Source: Cellulosimicrobium cellulans (GTDB taxonomy: Bacteria > Actinomycetota > Actinomycetes > Actinomycetales > Cellulomonadaceae). From it: 64,000 nt of DNA. Position numbers and translations under genes: made by a program. Positions 55,592-63,454 of the stretch are shown piece after piece; within the stretch, counting starts at the first letter, position 1; each line of letters starts with the position of its first letter. Under the pieces are notes generated by a model. That model saw only the letters and a program-made list of their open reading frames with translations, was not told where the DNA came from and searched no databases. The stretch covers positions 124,001-188,000 of the forward strand of contig NZ_VEGH01000002.1 of assembly GCF_007679345.1 (NCBI RefSeq). Direction: 5' to 3'.

Positions 55592-58084
55592 ATGCGGTAC
55601 GGCCACTTCGACGACGAGGCACGCGAGTACGTCATCACGACGCCGCGCACCCCGTATCCCTGGATCAACTACCTGGGCTCGGAGGAGTTCTTCTCGCTGC
55701 TGTCGCACACCGGCGGCGGCTACTCCTTCTACCGCGACGCGAAGATGCGCCGGCTCACGCGCTACCGGTACAACAACATCCCCACCGACGAGGGCGGCCG
55801 GTACTTCTACGTCCACGACGGCGGAGACGTGTGGACGCCGGGCTGGCTGCCGGTCAAGGCCGAGCTCGACCACTACGAGGCCCGGCACGGCCTGGGCTAC
55901 TCCCGGATCACCGGCGAGCGCAACGGCCTGCGGGTCGAGACGCTGTTCTTCGTGCCGCTCGGCGAGACCGCCGAGGTCCAGCACGTGACGCTGACCAACA
56001 CCTCCGACGCCGAGAAGACGGTCAGCCTGTTCTCGTTCGTCGAGTTCTGCCTGTGGAACGCCCAGGACGACCAGACCAACTACCAGCGCAATCTGTCGCT
56101 GGCCGAGGTCGAGGTCGAGCTGGACGGCCCGCACGGGTCGGCGATCTTCCACAAGACCGAGTACCGCGAGCGCCGCGACCACTACGCGGTCTACGGCGTG
56201 AACACCCGCGCCGACGGGTTCGACACCGACCGCGACGCCTTCACCGGCCCGTACAACGGGCTGGGCGAGGCGGCCGTGCCGCACGCCGGCAGTGCCACCG
56301 GCTCGATCGCGTCCGGCTGGTACCCGATCGGCTCGCACCAGGTCGACGTCACGCTCGCCCCGGGCGAGAGCCGGTCGCTGACCTACGTCCTCGGCTACGT
56401 CGAGAACCCGCACGAGGAGAAGTGGGCGCCCGCCGACGAGGCCGCCGGCGTCCCGGCGATGCAGCGGGTGAACCGCGAGCGCGCGCACGCCCTGCTGTCC
56501 CGGTTCGCGACGACCGAGCAGACGCTCGCCGCGTTCGAGGCGCTCCGGACGTCGTGGACCGACCTGCTGTCCACCTACTCGGTGACGAGCACCGACGAGA
56601 AGCTCGACCGGATGGTCAACATCTGGAACCAGTACCAGTGCATGGTCACGTTCAACATGTCCCGCTCGGCGTCGTACTTCGAGACCGGCATCGGGCGCGG
56701 CATGGGCTTCCGGGACTCCAACCAGGACCTGCTCGGCTTCGTGCACCTGGTCCCGGAGCGCGCGCGGCAGCGGATCATCGACATCGCGTCGACCCAGTTC
56801 CCGGACGGCTCGGCGTACCACCAGTACCAGCCGCTGACGAAGCGCGGGAACAACGACATCGGCTCCGGCTTCAACGACGACCCGCTGTGGCTGATCCTCG
56901 GCGTCGCCGCGTACATCAAGGAGACCGGCGACTGGGGGATCCTCGACGAGCCGGTGCCGTTCGACAACGAGCCCGGGTCCGAGGTGCCGCTGTTCGAGCA
57001 CCTGACCCGGTCGTTCCGGTTCACCGTCGAGAACCGCGGGCCGCACGGCCTGCCCCTGATCGGGCGGGCCGACTGGAACGACTGCCTCAACCTCAACTGC
57101 TTCTCCACCGAGCCGGGCGAGTCGTTCCAGACGACCGAGAACCAGGCCGGCGGGGTCGCGGAGTCGGTGTTCATCGCCGCGATGTTCGTGCACATCGGCC
57201 CGGAGTACGCCGAGCTGGCCGAGCGCCGCGGGCTCGCGGACGTGGCCGCCGAGGCGCGCGCCGCCGTCGAGGAGATGCGCGGCGCGGTGCTGGAGCACGG
57301 CTGGGACGGCGAGTGGTTCCTGCGCGCCTACGACTTCTACGGCAACCCGGTGGGGACCGACGCCAAGCCCGAGGGCAAGATCTGGATCGAGCCGCAGGGC
57401 TTCGCGGTCATGGCCGGCATCGGCGTCGACCCCGCCGACCCCGCCTCGCCCGCCAGCCCGGCGGTCCGCGCGCTCGACTCGGTGCACGAGCACCTGGCGA
57501 CGCCGCACGGGATGGTCCTCCAGTGGCCCGCCTACACGAGCTACCAGATCGAGCTCGGCGAGGTCTCCACCTACCCGCCGGGGTACAAGGAGAACGGCGG
57601 CATCTTCTGCCACAACAACCCGTGGGTGATCATCGGCGAGACGGTCCTGGGCCGCGGGGAGCGCGCGTTCGACTACTACCGCCGGATCACGCCCGCCTAC
57701 CGCGAGGACATCTCCGACGTGCACCGGCTCGAGCCGTACGTGTACGCCCAGATGATCGCGGGCAAGGAGGCGGTGCGGCACGGCGAGGCCAAGAACTCCT
57801 GGCTGACCGGCACCGCCGCGTGGAACTTCGTGGCCGTCTCCCAGTACCTGCTGGGCGTGCGCCCCGAGCACGACGGCCTGGTCGTCGACCCGCAGATCGG
57901 GCCGGACGTGCCGTCCTTCACCGTCACCCGGGTCGCCCGCGGTGCCCGGTACGAGATCGCCGTGACCAACGCCGGCGCGCCGGGTGCGCGCGGGCGGCTG
58001 GTCGTGGACGGGGTCCCGGTCGAGGGGTCGACCGTCCCCTACGCGCCCGCGGGGACGACCGTGCGGGTGGAGGTCACCGTCTGA
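55592..58084 (+). CDS. cbp: Cellobiose phosphorylase (GH94)
   Basis: An 830-aa cytoplasmic enzyme that splits cellobiose with phosphate to glucose 1-phosphate and glucose. The start [29 protein letters not shown] is the usual GH94 N-terminus. The catalytic acid is D494 in [11 protein letters not shown], and phosphate-binding residues lie in the [18 protein letters not shown] and [11 protein letters not shown] segments. Length matches characterised Cellulomonas enzymes (about 822 aa). A GGAAGGC ribosome-binding site precedes the ATG. CebR-type operator upstream implies cellobiose induction. Confidence 0.96.
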   Translation: MRYGHFDDEAREYVITTPRTPYPWINYLGSEEFFSLLSHTGGGYSFYRDAKMRRLTRYRYNNIPTDEGGRYFYVHDGGDVWTPGWLPVKAELDHYEARHGLGYSRITGERNGLRVETLFFVPLGETAEVQHVTLTNTSDAEKTVSLFSFVEFCLWNAQDDQTNYQRNLSLAEVEVELDGPHGSAIFHKTEYRERRDHYAVYGVNTRADGFDTDRDAFTGPYNGLGEAAVPHAGSATGSIASGWYPIGSHQVDVTLAPGESRSLTYVLGYVENPHEEKWAPADEAAGVPAMQRVNRERAHALLSRFATTEQTLAAFEALRTSWTDLLSTYSVTSTDEKLDRMVNIWNQYQCMVTFNMSRSASYFETGIGRGMGFRDSNQDLLGFVHLVPERARQRIIDIASTQFPDGSAYHQYQPLTKRGNNDIGSGFNDDPLWLILGVAAYIKETGDWGILDEPVPFDNEPGSEVPLFEHLTRSFRFTVENRGPHGLPLIGRADWNDCLNLNCFSTEPGESFQTTENQAGGVAESVFIAAMFVHIGPEYAELAERRGLADVAAEARAAVEEMRGAVLEHGWDGEWFLRAYDFYGNPVGTDAKPEGKIWIEPQGFAVMAGIGVDPADPASPASPAVRALDSVHEHLATPHGMVLQWPAYTSYQIELGEVSTYPPGYKENGGIFCHNNPWVIIGETVLGRGERAFDYYRRITPAYREDISDVHRLEPYVYAQMIAGKEAVRHGEAKNSWLTGTAAWNFVAVSQYLLGVRPEHDGLVVDPQIGPDVPSFTVTRVARGARYEIAVTNAGAPGARGRLVVDGVPVEGSTVPYAPAGTTVRVEVTV

Positions 58085-58205
58085 GGACGCGTGACGCGCG
58101 CTCCGGGCGCCTGCGTGTGCGGGCGTCCGGAGCCGCTATGCTGGACGCGCGTCCTCCCCGAGGGGACGCGTCGACCGCCCGGCTCGAGCAGCCGGGGACG
58201 GTCAC

Positions 58206-58276
58206 GCGGGTGTAGTTCAATGGTAGAACTTCAGCTTCCCAAGCTGATAGCGCGGGTTCGATTCCCGTCACCCGCT
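58206..58276 (+). tRNA. tRNA-Gly (anticodon CCC)
   Basis: A complete cloverleaf: acceptor stem GCGGGTG/CACCCGC (58206-58212 with 58269-58275), D arm AGTTCAATGGTAGAACT, anticodon stem CAGC/GCTG around loop TTCCCAA, and T arm GCGGGTTCGATTCCCGT. The anticodon CCC reads GGG. CCA is not encoded. A TATGCT -10 box lies at 58137-58142, and a terminator follows at 58285. No integrated element is attached to the 3' end. Confidence 0.97.
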
Positions 58277-58284
58277 CTCCCGAC

Positions 58285-58317
58285 AGGGCCAGGCCGGCAG
58301 CCGCCGCGCCTGGCCCT
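58285..58317. terminator. Terminator after tRNA-Gly
   Basis: AGGGCCAGGC (58285-58294) pairs with GCCTGGCCCT (58308-58317), followed by TCGCCG, 9 bp after the tRNA. Confidence 0.8.
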
Positions 58318-58492
58318 TCGCCGTTCCCGGCGCCGCTCTCGCCCCGGCGCTCCCGTCGCCGCCACCCTCGGCCGGTCCCCCTCACACCGAATGAGGCAAT
58401 CCCGTGTAACGCGGTGATTCCCCCTACTCAACGAGCGAGGGGCTGGATCGCCGCCGCCAACCTTCCCAGGGCCAGCCCGACGGAAGGACCGC

Positions 58493-59197
58493 ATGAAGCA
58501 CGAGATCTCCCGGATCGACCTGCGCCTGCCCGAGCGGTGGCGCGGGTGGCGGCCGGGCGACGCGCCGCGGGTCGCGCAGCGGTTCGCCGCCGAGCTCACC
58601 TCGGGCCCCGTCGCCGCCGCGCGGCTCCGCTCCGCCCTCGAGGCGGTCGACCGCGCCGTCGTCGGCCTGAACGCCCGGCACGTGCGCGCCGGCGCGTGGG
58701 TGCCGGAGCCCACCGGCGACGTGGTCGCGGGGCTCGCGTGCGAGATCCTGGCCGAGGTGCCCGCCGGGCCGGCCGCGGCGACGGCGCACCTGCACCGGGT
58801 GCGGCGCAAGATCGCCCGCTCCCGGCGCACGGCGACCCGCATCACCTACCACGCGGCGTCGCTGCGGGAGGTGCCGGCCGGGGACGCGGTGGTGACGCTG
58901 CGCAGCCACGGCGTGCTGCGCCACGAGGTGATCTGGACGGTGTTCCCGCCGGGAGCCGCCGAGGCGGTGGAGCTCCGGTTCGACACCCGGTCCTCCGAGC
59001 GCTACCAGGACGTCGTCGCCCACGCGGAGACGATCGCGCTCCGGCTCCGCGTGGGCCTCACGGCGCGGCGGGCGACGTCGTCCCGCCCCCTGACGACCGC
59101 GGTGCCGCGGCAGGCCGCCCGACGCACCGGCCCCGCCGCGACGCCGCCGTCCGCCGGCTCACCGCCCCCGGGGGCCCTCCCCGCCGGCGCGCGCTGA
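58493..59197 (+). CDS. Hypothetical protein (234 aa)
   Basis: I do not recognise a family. The protein is soluble and helix-rich at the N-terminus (MKHEISRIDLRLPERWRGWR, APRVAQRFAAELTSGPVAAA, LRSALEAVDRAVVGLNARHV), with a beta-rich middle (AVVTLRSHGVLRHEVIWTVF, AVELRFDTRSSERYQDVVAH) and a low-complexity Ala/Pro/Gly tail. The ATG at 58493 follows GGAAGGACC closely, a good start. Its last 39 bp overlap the 3' end of the convergent Lrp gene. Confidence 0.65.
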   Translation: MKHEISRIDLRLPERWRGWRPGDAPRVAQRFAAELTSGPVAAARLRSALEAVDRAVVGLNARHVRAGAWVPEPTGDVVAGLACEILAEVPAGPAAATAHLHRVRRKIARSRRTATRITYHAASLREVPAGDAVVTLRSHGVLRHEVIWTVFPPGAAEAVELRFDTRSSERYQDVVAHAETIALRLRVGLTARRATSSRPLTTAVPRQAARRTGPAATPPSAGSPPPGALPAGAR

Positions 59198-59671
59198 CCG
59201 GACCGCGCCGGGCGCCGGGTCCACCCGGCGTCGGCGGATGTGCTCGAAGACGACCGAGGTCCGCACGTCCACGACCTCCGGGCGCTCGGTGAGCCGGTCG
59301 ATGACGAACCCGTAGAGCGCCTCGTTGTCCGGCACGGCCACGTGCACCAGGAAGTCCTCGGTGCCGGTCGTGACGAACACCCCGAGGGTCTCGGGCAGGG
59401 CGACGACCCACGACCGGAAGCCCTCGATGTTCCGCCGGGTCGGGGGACGGATCCGCACGGCGACGAGCGCCTGCACGGGCCGCCCGATCGCCGCGAGGTC
59501 GACGTCGAGGGTGGCACCCCGGATCACGCCGCGGTCCCGGAGCGCGCGCGTCCGGTCCAGCGCGGTGGTCGGTGCGACGCCCACCGCGGCGGCGACGTCG
59601 CGGTTGGTGCGCCGTGCGTCCGCCTGCAGCTCCCGCAGGATCGCCGTGTCGAGTGCGTCGAGATCGGCCAT
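59159..59671 (-). CDS. Lrp/AsnC-family transcriptional regulator
   Basis: A 170-aa regulator with N-terminal HTH (LDTAILRELQADARRTNRDV, AAAVGVAPTTALDRTRALRD) and a C-terminal RAM ligand domain (VQALVAVRIRPPTRRNIEGF, VTTGTEDFLVHVAVPDNEAL). It is divergent from the DUF2000 gene with an intervening palindrome, a recurring pair in bacterial genomes. The ligand is probably an amino acid or related molecule, unidentified. Confidence 0.92.
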   Translation of the reverse strand: MADLDALDTAILRELQADARRTNRDVAAAVGVAPTTALDRTRALRDRGVIRGATLDVDLAAIGRPVQALVAVRIRPPTRRNIEGFRSWVVALPETLGVFVTTGTEDFLVHVAVPDNEALYGFVIDRLTERPEVVDVRTSVVFEHIRRRRVDPAPGAVRSARAGGEGPRGR

Positions 59672-59683
59672 GACGGGAGCCTA

Positions 59684-59700
59684 TCCGTACGTCGTACGGA
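59684..59700. promoter_or_regulatory. Lrp-type operator between Lrp/AsnC and DUF2000 genes
   Basis: TCCGTACGTCGTACGGA is a perfect odd-centred palindrome, 13 bp upstream of the Lrp start. AT-poor context aside, it is well placed for an Lrp/AsnC dimer controlling both divergent genes. Confidence 0.6.
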
Positions 59701-59797
59701 GTGACTCGACATCGGTCGTACCGGTGCCTAGCGTCACTGCTCGTCGCCGGACGGCGACCGCCGCGCTCCGCGGCGCCACCCGCCTCGAGAGGTCGCC

Positions 59798-60346
59798 GTG
59801 CCCGCCACTCCTGCGCCCGCCACCGCCCCCGCGCCCGCGCCCGTCCGCACCCCCGCCACCGCCTCCCCCGCCGCCGCGGCCGCGCCGTCCGTCGGCTTCG
59901 AGCCCGACGAGATCCGCCTCGACGAGCCCACGCGCTCCGCCCGGCTGAAGTGGGTGGTCGTCGTCGACGAGCAGCTCGACCCCGGCCGCGCCGCGAACGC
60001 GGTCGCCTGCGTGACCGCCGCGACGGTCACCGGCGTGCACGGCCTGCTCGGCCCCGCCGCCGCCGACGCCGAGGGCGGCCAGCACACCGGCCTGCCCTGG
60101 ACCGGCTGCACCGTGCTGGGCGCGCCCCGCGCGGCCCTCGCGGAGCTGCGCGCGAAGGCCGCTGCCGCACCCGGCGTCCACGTGGCCGACATGCCGGCCA
60201 TCGCCCAGCAGATCCGCGTGTACACGGAGTACCTGGCGGCGATGGCCGCGCGGCCCGCGGACGCCCACGACTACCTGGCGCTGAGCATCGTGGGACCGAA
60301 GAACCGCATCGATCGCCTCGTCGGGAAGCTGCGCCTGCTGTCCTGA
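59798..60346 (+). CDS. DUF2000 family protein
   Basis: A 182-aa protein. After an Ala/Pro-rich N-terminus (residues 1-45), LKWVVVVDEQLDPGRAANAVACVTAATVTG and LPWTGCTVLGAPRAALAELRAK match DUF2000, a small Pth2-like alpha/beta fold of unknown function that often accompanies an Lrp/AsnC regulator. GTG start at 59798 behind GAGAGG. Some of the Ala/Pro N-terminus may be a start-site error, but no nearer ATG or GTG has a better ribosome-binding site. Confidence 0.85.
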   Translation: MPATPAPATAPAPAPVRTPATASPAAAAAPSVGFEPDEIRLDEPTRSARLKWVVVVDEQLDPGRAANAVACVTAATVTGVHGLLGPAAADAEGGQHTGLPWTGCTVLGAPRAALAELRAKAAAAPGVHVADMPAIAQQIRVYTEYLAAMAARPADAHDYLALSIVGPKNRIDRLVGKLRLLS

Positions 60347-60485
60347 CCGCGCCCGTCCCCAGACCGGCGCCCCGTGACCGCCGCCCGTCCCCAGCCGTGC
60401 AGCACGCGTGCACACCGCGTCCACAGCTCGCTGTGGGCGTCCCCCGCACGATCCACGGCTCCGTGCACAAGGTGGGGACAAGTCC

Positions 60486-60580
60486 TGTGGACAGATCCGG
60501 GCATATCACCCGACCGCGTGGTCCGAGGGGCTGTCCGAGCGACACGAAGATGTGGACAACCCCGACCACCCTGTGGGTAA
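60486..60580. other. DnaA-box-like cluster, left group
   Basis: Within a gene-free 874-bp region (60347-61220), three DnaA-box-like 9-mers lie here: TGTGGACAG (60486-60494), TGTGGACAA (60551-60559; exact complement of the actinobacterial consensus TTGTCCACA) and TGTGGGTAA (60572-60580). A further TCCACA site is at 60417-60425. All face the same way except the last. No gene overlaps them. Confidence 0.5.
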
Positions 60581-60600
60581 CCCCGGCCCGGGCACGGAGA

Positions 60601-60633
60601 AGGGCCCCTCGGAGTAAGCGTCCGAGGGGCCCT
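60601..60633. terminator. Hairpin, 13-bp stem with loop GTAAGCG
   Basis: AGGGCCCCTCGGA and TCCGAGGGGCCCT form a perfect stem around GTAAGCG, 254 bp after the DUF2000 stop. The same loop and nearly the same stem recur at 61158-61192. Probable terminator of the DUF2000 transcript. Confidence 0.75.
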
Positions 60634-61157
60634 CCCCGATCGTCGTCCCTACGCCCCCGACGGATCGGGGACCGGCGGCCGCTCTGACGGTGCGGCTCCG
60701 CCCCGGCACCCGGCGGCGACCTCGGGGGGCACCAGCCGCGGGCGGGGCGGCGACGATCCGACCCTCGGGGTCCTGCGGGCCGCTGCGTCGTCATCCGCAG
60801 CTCGTCGGGTCGCCCCGCCGAGGTGGTCCGTCGTTCTCCCTCCGGTCCCGACCCCGCCGGTCCCGCTCCGCCGGGCACCCGCCGAGGCGGGCCTCCCTGC
60901 GGTGGACGGTGCGTCCGTCGAGGTCGTTGGAAGAGTTCTAGACCAGCCGCGAGGACGGCCGCAAGGGCTTCCGGCGGCCAATTCTCGTCCACCGCCGGGT
61001 GCACATGTTGTCCACAGCGTCACCTGCAGGATCATGCGGTGTTCACAGGGTTGTGCACAGAATCTGTGGATGACGGCGCGATCTCGCGTCGGGCCAGGAC
61101 GGGTCCGGCGCGCCTGCCGCCGGGACGCCGGTGCGGCCCGTAGCGTCGTCCACGGAT
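60634..61157. other. Non-coding interval with the right DnaA-box-like group
   Basis: I find no supportable gene here. At the right end are TTGTCCACA (61008-61016, exact consensus), TTGTGCACA (61051-61059, one mismatch) and TGTGGATGA (61065-61073, complement TCATCCACA), within 66 bp. An AT-richer patch, GGAAGAGTTCTAGACC, is at 60930-60945. The remainder is GC-rich with no conserved RNA I can name. Confidence 0.5.
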
Positions 61158-61192
61158 CGAGGCCCCTCGGAGTAAGCGTCCGAGGGGCCTCG
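61158..61192. terminator. Hairpin, 14-bp stem with loop GTAAGCG (second copy)
   Basis: CGAGGCCCCTCGGA and TCCGAGGGGCCTCG pair around GTAAGCG, nearly identical to the hairpin at 60601-60633. It lies 28 bp after the stop of the minus-strand DinB-like gene. The half-repeat GAGGGGCCTCGCCG also recurs at 61201-61214. Confidence 0.75.
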
Positions 61193-61220
61193 CCGCGCCC
61201 GAGGGGCCTCGCCGCTCCCG

Positions 61221-61784
61221 TCAGGCGCGCACGTCGTGCAGGTGGTGCACCACGTCGTGCAGGAAGTACTGCCCCAGCGTGGTCACCGTGAACGTCGAGC
61301 CGTTCGACCGGCGCCCGACGCGGTCCCACTGGTCCGGGCGGACCGCGGCGAAGCCGGCGGCGAGCGCCGCTGCGGCGTCCGCGAGCTCGTCCGACACCCG
61401 GCCCGGGTCCTGCCGGTCGTACCGCTCGGCGACCGCGGTGGCGTCCTGGTCCCAGTTGGGGAACAGCGGGTCGTCCTCGTCGAGCATCAGGCGCAGCCGC
61501 TCCGCGAACACCCGGTGCACGTCGCGCACGTGGGCGCCGTACTCGAGCGGCGACCAGGTACCGGGGCCCGGCCGGTCCCGGACGTCCAGCCGGTTGAGCG
61601 CCGCGCGCCACCGGGGCACGAGGTCGTGCACCGTCCCGGCGATGTCGGGGCCGGCCACGTCGGTCCCCGCGAACCCGCACTCCGGGCACCGCTCGGAGAT
61701 GACCCAGGTCCAGTCCTTGGCGTCCGGGTCGGCGGGGCGGTACTCGTCGGCGGGGTCGGCGTCGGGGGGCGTCGCGGCGGTCAC
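61221..61784 (-). CDS. DinB/maleylpyruvate-isomerase-like protein
   Basis: A 187-aa four-helix-bundle protein. CPECGFAG begins the N-terminal part. PGTWSPLEYGAHVRDVHRVFAERL has the W-x-P-x-E-x-x-x-H pattern with metal-binding His, and TVTTLGQYFLHDVVHHLHDV supplies the two C-terminal His ligands of the DinB superfamily. Members include mycothiol-dependent enzymes; the substrate here is unknown. The start could be GTG 61793 instead of GTG 61784. Confidence 0.8.
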   Translation of the reverse strand: MTAATPPDADPADEYRPADPDAKDWTWVISERCPECGFAGTDVAGPDIAGTVHDLVPRWRAALNRLDVRDRPGPGTWSPLEYGAHVRDVHRVFAERLRLMLDEDDPLFPNWDQDATAVAERYDRQDPGRVSDELADAAAALAAGFAAVRPDQWDRVGRRSNGSTFTVTTLGQYFLHDVVHHLHDVRA

Positions 61785-61858
61785 GTCACGCACCGTATCC
61801 CGAGCCCCCACCGGCCGGGCGGCGACGGCGGCGGCGCGGTGCACTACCGTCCACGGAC

Positions 61859-61877
61859 GGAGGGTAGGCAATCCTTA
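61859..61877. promoter_or_regulatory. DtxR/IdeR-type iron box upstream of heme oxygenase
   Basis: GGAGGGTAGGCAATCCTTA matches the iron box TTAGGTTAGGCTAACCTAA at 13 of 19 positions, including the core TAGGC, and lies 64 bp upstream of the heme oxygenase start. Iron-dependent repression is therefore likely. Confidence 0.7.
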
Positions 61878-61940
61878 CTTGGTGCGGTACGTTCTGACGC
61901 GGCGTCATCTCGACGCCCGCCGCCGCCCCCGGGAGCACGC

Positions 61941-62639
61941 ATGACCACGACGCAGGACCTGCCCGCCGCCACGCCGCGCACCCCGGGCGCCGCCCCCACC
62001 GACGCCGTCCCGCTGTCGGCGCTGCTCCGCGAGGGCACCCGCCCGGAGCACGAGGCGGCCGAGGGCTCGACGTTCGTCGAGGACCTGCTGGGCGGGCGGC
62101 TGACGACCGCCGCGTACGTCGACCTGGCGCTGCAGCTCCACGCGGTCTACACGGCGCTGGAGGAGGTCGGCGAGCAGGTGCGCCGCACCCCGGCCGGGTC
62201 CGGCGTCGTGTTCGACGAGCTGCGGCGCGTGCCCGCGGTCGAGGCGGACCTCGCGCACCTCGCGGGTCCGGGCTGGCGCGAGCGCGCCGTGCCGCTGCCC
62301 GCCACGGCCGCCTACGCGGCGGCGATCCGGGCGGGCGGCGCCGACGTCGGCGCCTACGTCGCCCACGCCTACACCCGGTACCTCGGCGACTTGTCGGGCG
62401 GCCAGGTCATCGGCCGGATGGTCCAGCGGCACTACGGCGTCGCGGACGAGGGCGTCGGGTTCTACGCCTTCCCCGCGATCCCCAAGCCCAAGCCGTTCAA
62501 GGACCTGTACCGCGCGCGGGTCGACGCGCTGGACCTGACGGACGCGCAGCGGGCCGCGGTGGTCGACGAGGCGCGGTCCGCGTTCCGGCACAACCGCGCG
62601 CTGTTCGCCGCGCTGGCCGACGTGCACCGGGCCGCCTGA
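61941..62639 (+). CDS. hmuO: Heme oxygenase (biliverdin-producing)
   Basis: A 232-aa all-helical enzyme that cleaves heme to biliverdin, CO and Fe2+. The proximal His is in REGTRPEHEAAEGSTFVEDL, and the distal helix is AYTRYLGDLSGGQVIGRMVQRHY with the conserved GDLSGG kink. FYAFPAIPKPKPFKDLYRARVDAL and FRHNRALFAAL match the rest of the family. It probably recovers iron from heme. The start ATG at 61941 is preferred to upstream in-frame codons lying in the iron box. Confidence 0.95.
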   Translation: MTTTQDLPAATPRTPGAAPTDAVPLSALLREGTRPEHEAAEGSTFVEDLLGGRLTTAAYVDLALQLHAVYTALEEVGEQVRRTPAGSGVVFDELRRVPAVEADLAHLAGPGWRERAVPLPATAAYAAAIRAGGADVGAYVAHAYTRYLGDLSGGQVIGRMVQRHYGVADEGVGFYAFPAIPKPKPFKDLYRARVDALDLTDAQRAAVVDEARSAFRHNRALFAALADVHRAA

Positions 62640-62700
62640 CCGCGCGGGGCCGGTACTCCCGCGACACCTGCACACCCCCGTCACACGCGCCAGGGCGATG

Positions 62701-62729
62701 TGCTGACGTTTCGTGCGAGGATGTCAGCA
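62701..62729. promoter_or_regulatory. TGCTGAC-N15-GTCAGCA repeat, candidate TetR operator
   Basis: Seven-base arms TGCTGAC (62701-62707) and GTCAGCA (62723-62729) are 22 bp apart, the second overlapping the TetR start codon. Consistent with autoregulation. Confidence 0.5.
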
Positions 62730-63361
62730 TGCCCAAGATCATCGGCGGGTCGCTGCACGAGCACCGCGAGCAGACGCGGCTCCGCCTGTTCGGCGCCATG
62801 TCCCGGCTGATGGCCGAGCGCGGGTTCGACTCGATCACGCTCGCCGACATCGCGCAGGCGGCCGGCGTGGGCCGGACGGCGGTGTACAACCACTTCGCCG
62901 ACAAGGAGTCGATGCTCGTCGGCTTCATCATGCACGAGACCGGGCAGTACGTGGCCGCGCTCGAGGCCGAGCTCGCGGGCATCGACGACCCGACGGAGCA
63001 GCTCCGCGCGTACGTCCGGGCGCAGTGCGAGCTCAAGCGCGACTACCACCTGGCCCCCGGCCCGGACCTGCGCTCGGTGCTGTCGCGCGGCACCCAGCAG
63101 CGGGTCCGCGAGCACGTGGTGCTCGTCGAGGCGCTGCTGCGCCGCGTGCTGTCGGCCGGCATCGAGTCCGGCGCGTTCCCCGAGCAGGACCTGGGCACGA
63201 CGGTGTCGCTCGTCAACGCCTGCCTCAGCAGCCGGACGCTGCCGGACGACCAGCCCGCCCGCGAGCGCGCGATCGAGTCCACCGTGCTGTTCGTGCTCCG
63301 CGCCGTGGGCGCCGGGGAGCGGGCCGCGGCCGGGCTGCTCCCGGAGGCCGTGCCCGCCTGA
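62729..63361 (+). CDS. TetR-family transcriptional regulator
   Basis: A 210-aa regulator. The HTH is TRLRLFGAMSRLMAERGFDS followed by ITLADIAQAAGVGRTAVYNHFADKESML, then a helical ligand domain with a His-rich stretch. It stands 89 bp after heme oxygenase on the same strand but has its own palindrome, so it is probably a separate unit. Confidence 0.92.
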   Translation: MPKIIGGSLHEHREQTRLRLFGAMSRLMAERGFDSITLADIAQAAGVGRTAVYNHFADKESMLVGFIMHETGQYVAALEAELAGIDDPTEQLRAYVRAQCELKRDYHLAPGPDLRSVLSRGTQQRVREHVVLVEALLRRVLSAGIESGAFPEQDLGTTVSLVNACLSSRTLPDDQPARERAIESTVLFVLRAVGAGERAAAGLLPEAVPA

Positions 63362-63454
63362 CCCGCGCCGACTCCGTCGTCCCGCGTTCACCCGCACGGC
63401 GGAGCGCCGGTGCGTCCACGTGTGGCGGCGAGCCCGACACGCGATGATGTGCGC

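Noticed and set aside
58206-58276. tRNA-Gly as a phage or island attachment site
   Set aside because: No integrase, no partial 3' repeat of the tRNA, and the flanking genes look chromosomal.
60347-61220. This region as the chromosomal origin (oriC)
   Set aside because: No dnaA, dnaN, gyrB, rpmH or parAB nearby and too few strong boxes; a titration or regulatory site is more likely.
60902-61291. Plus-strand reading frame in the DnaA-box region as a gene
   Set aside because: Starts without a ribosome-binding site, Arg/Pro-rich, runs through the hairpin at 61158 and into the antisense of the DinB-like gene.
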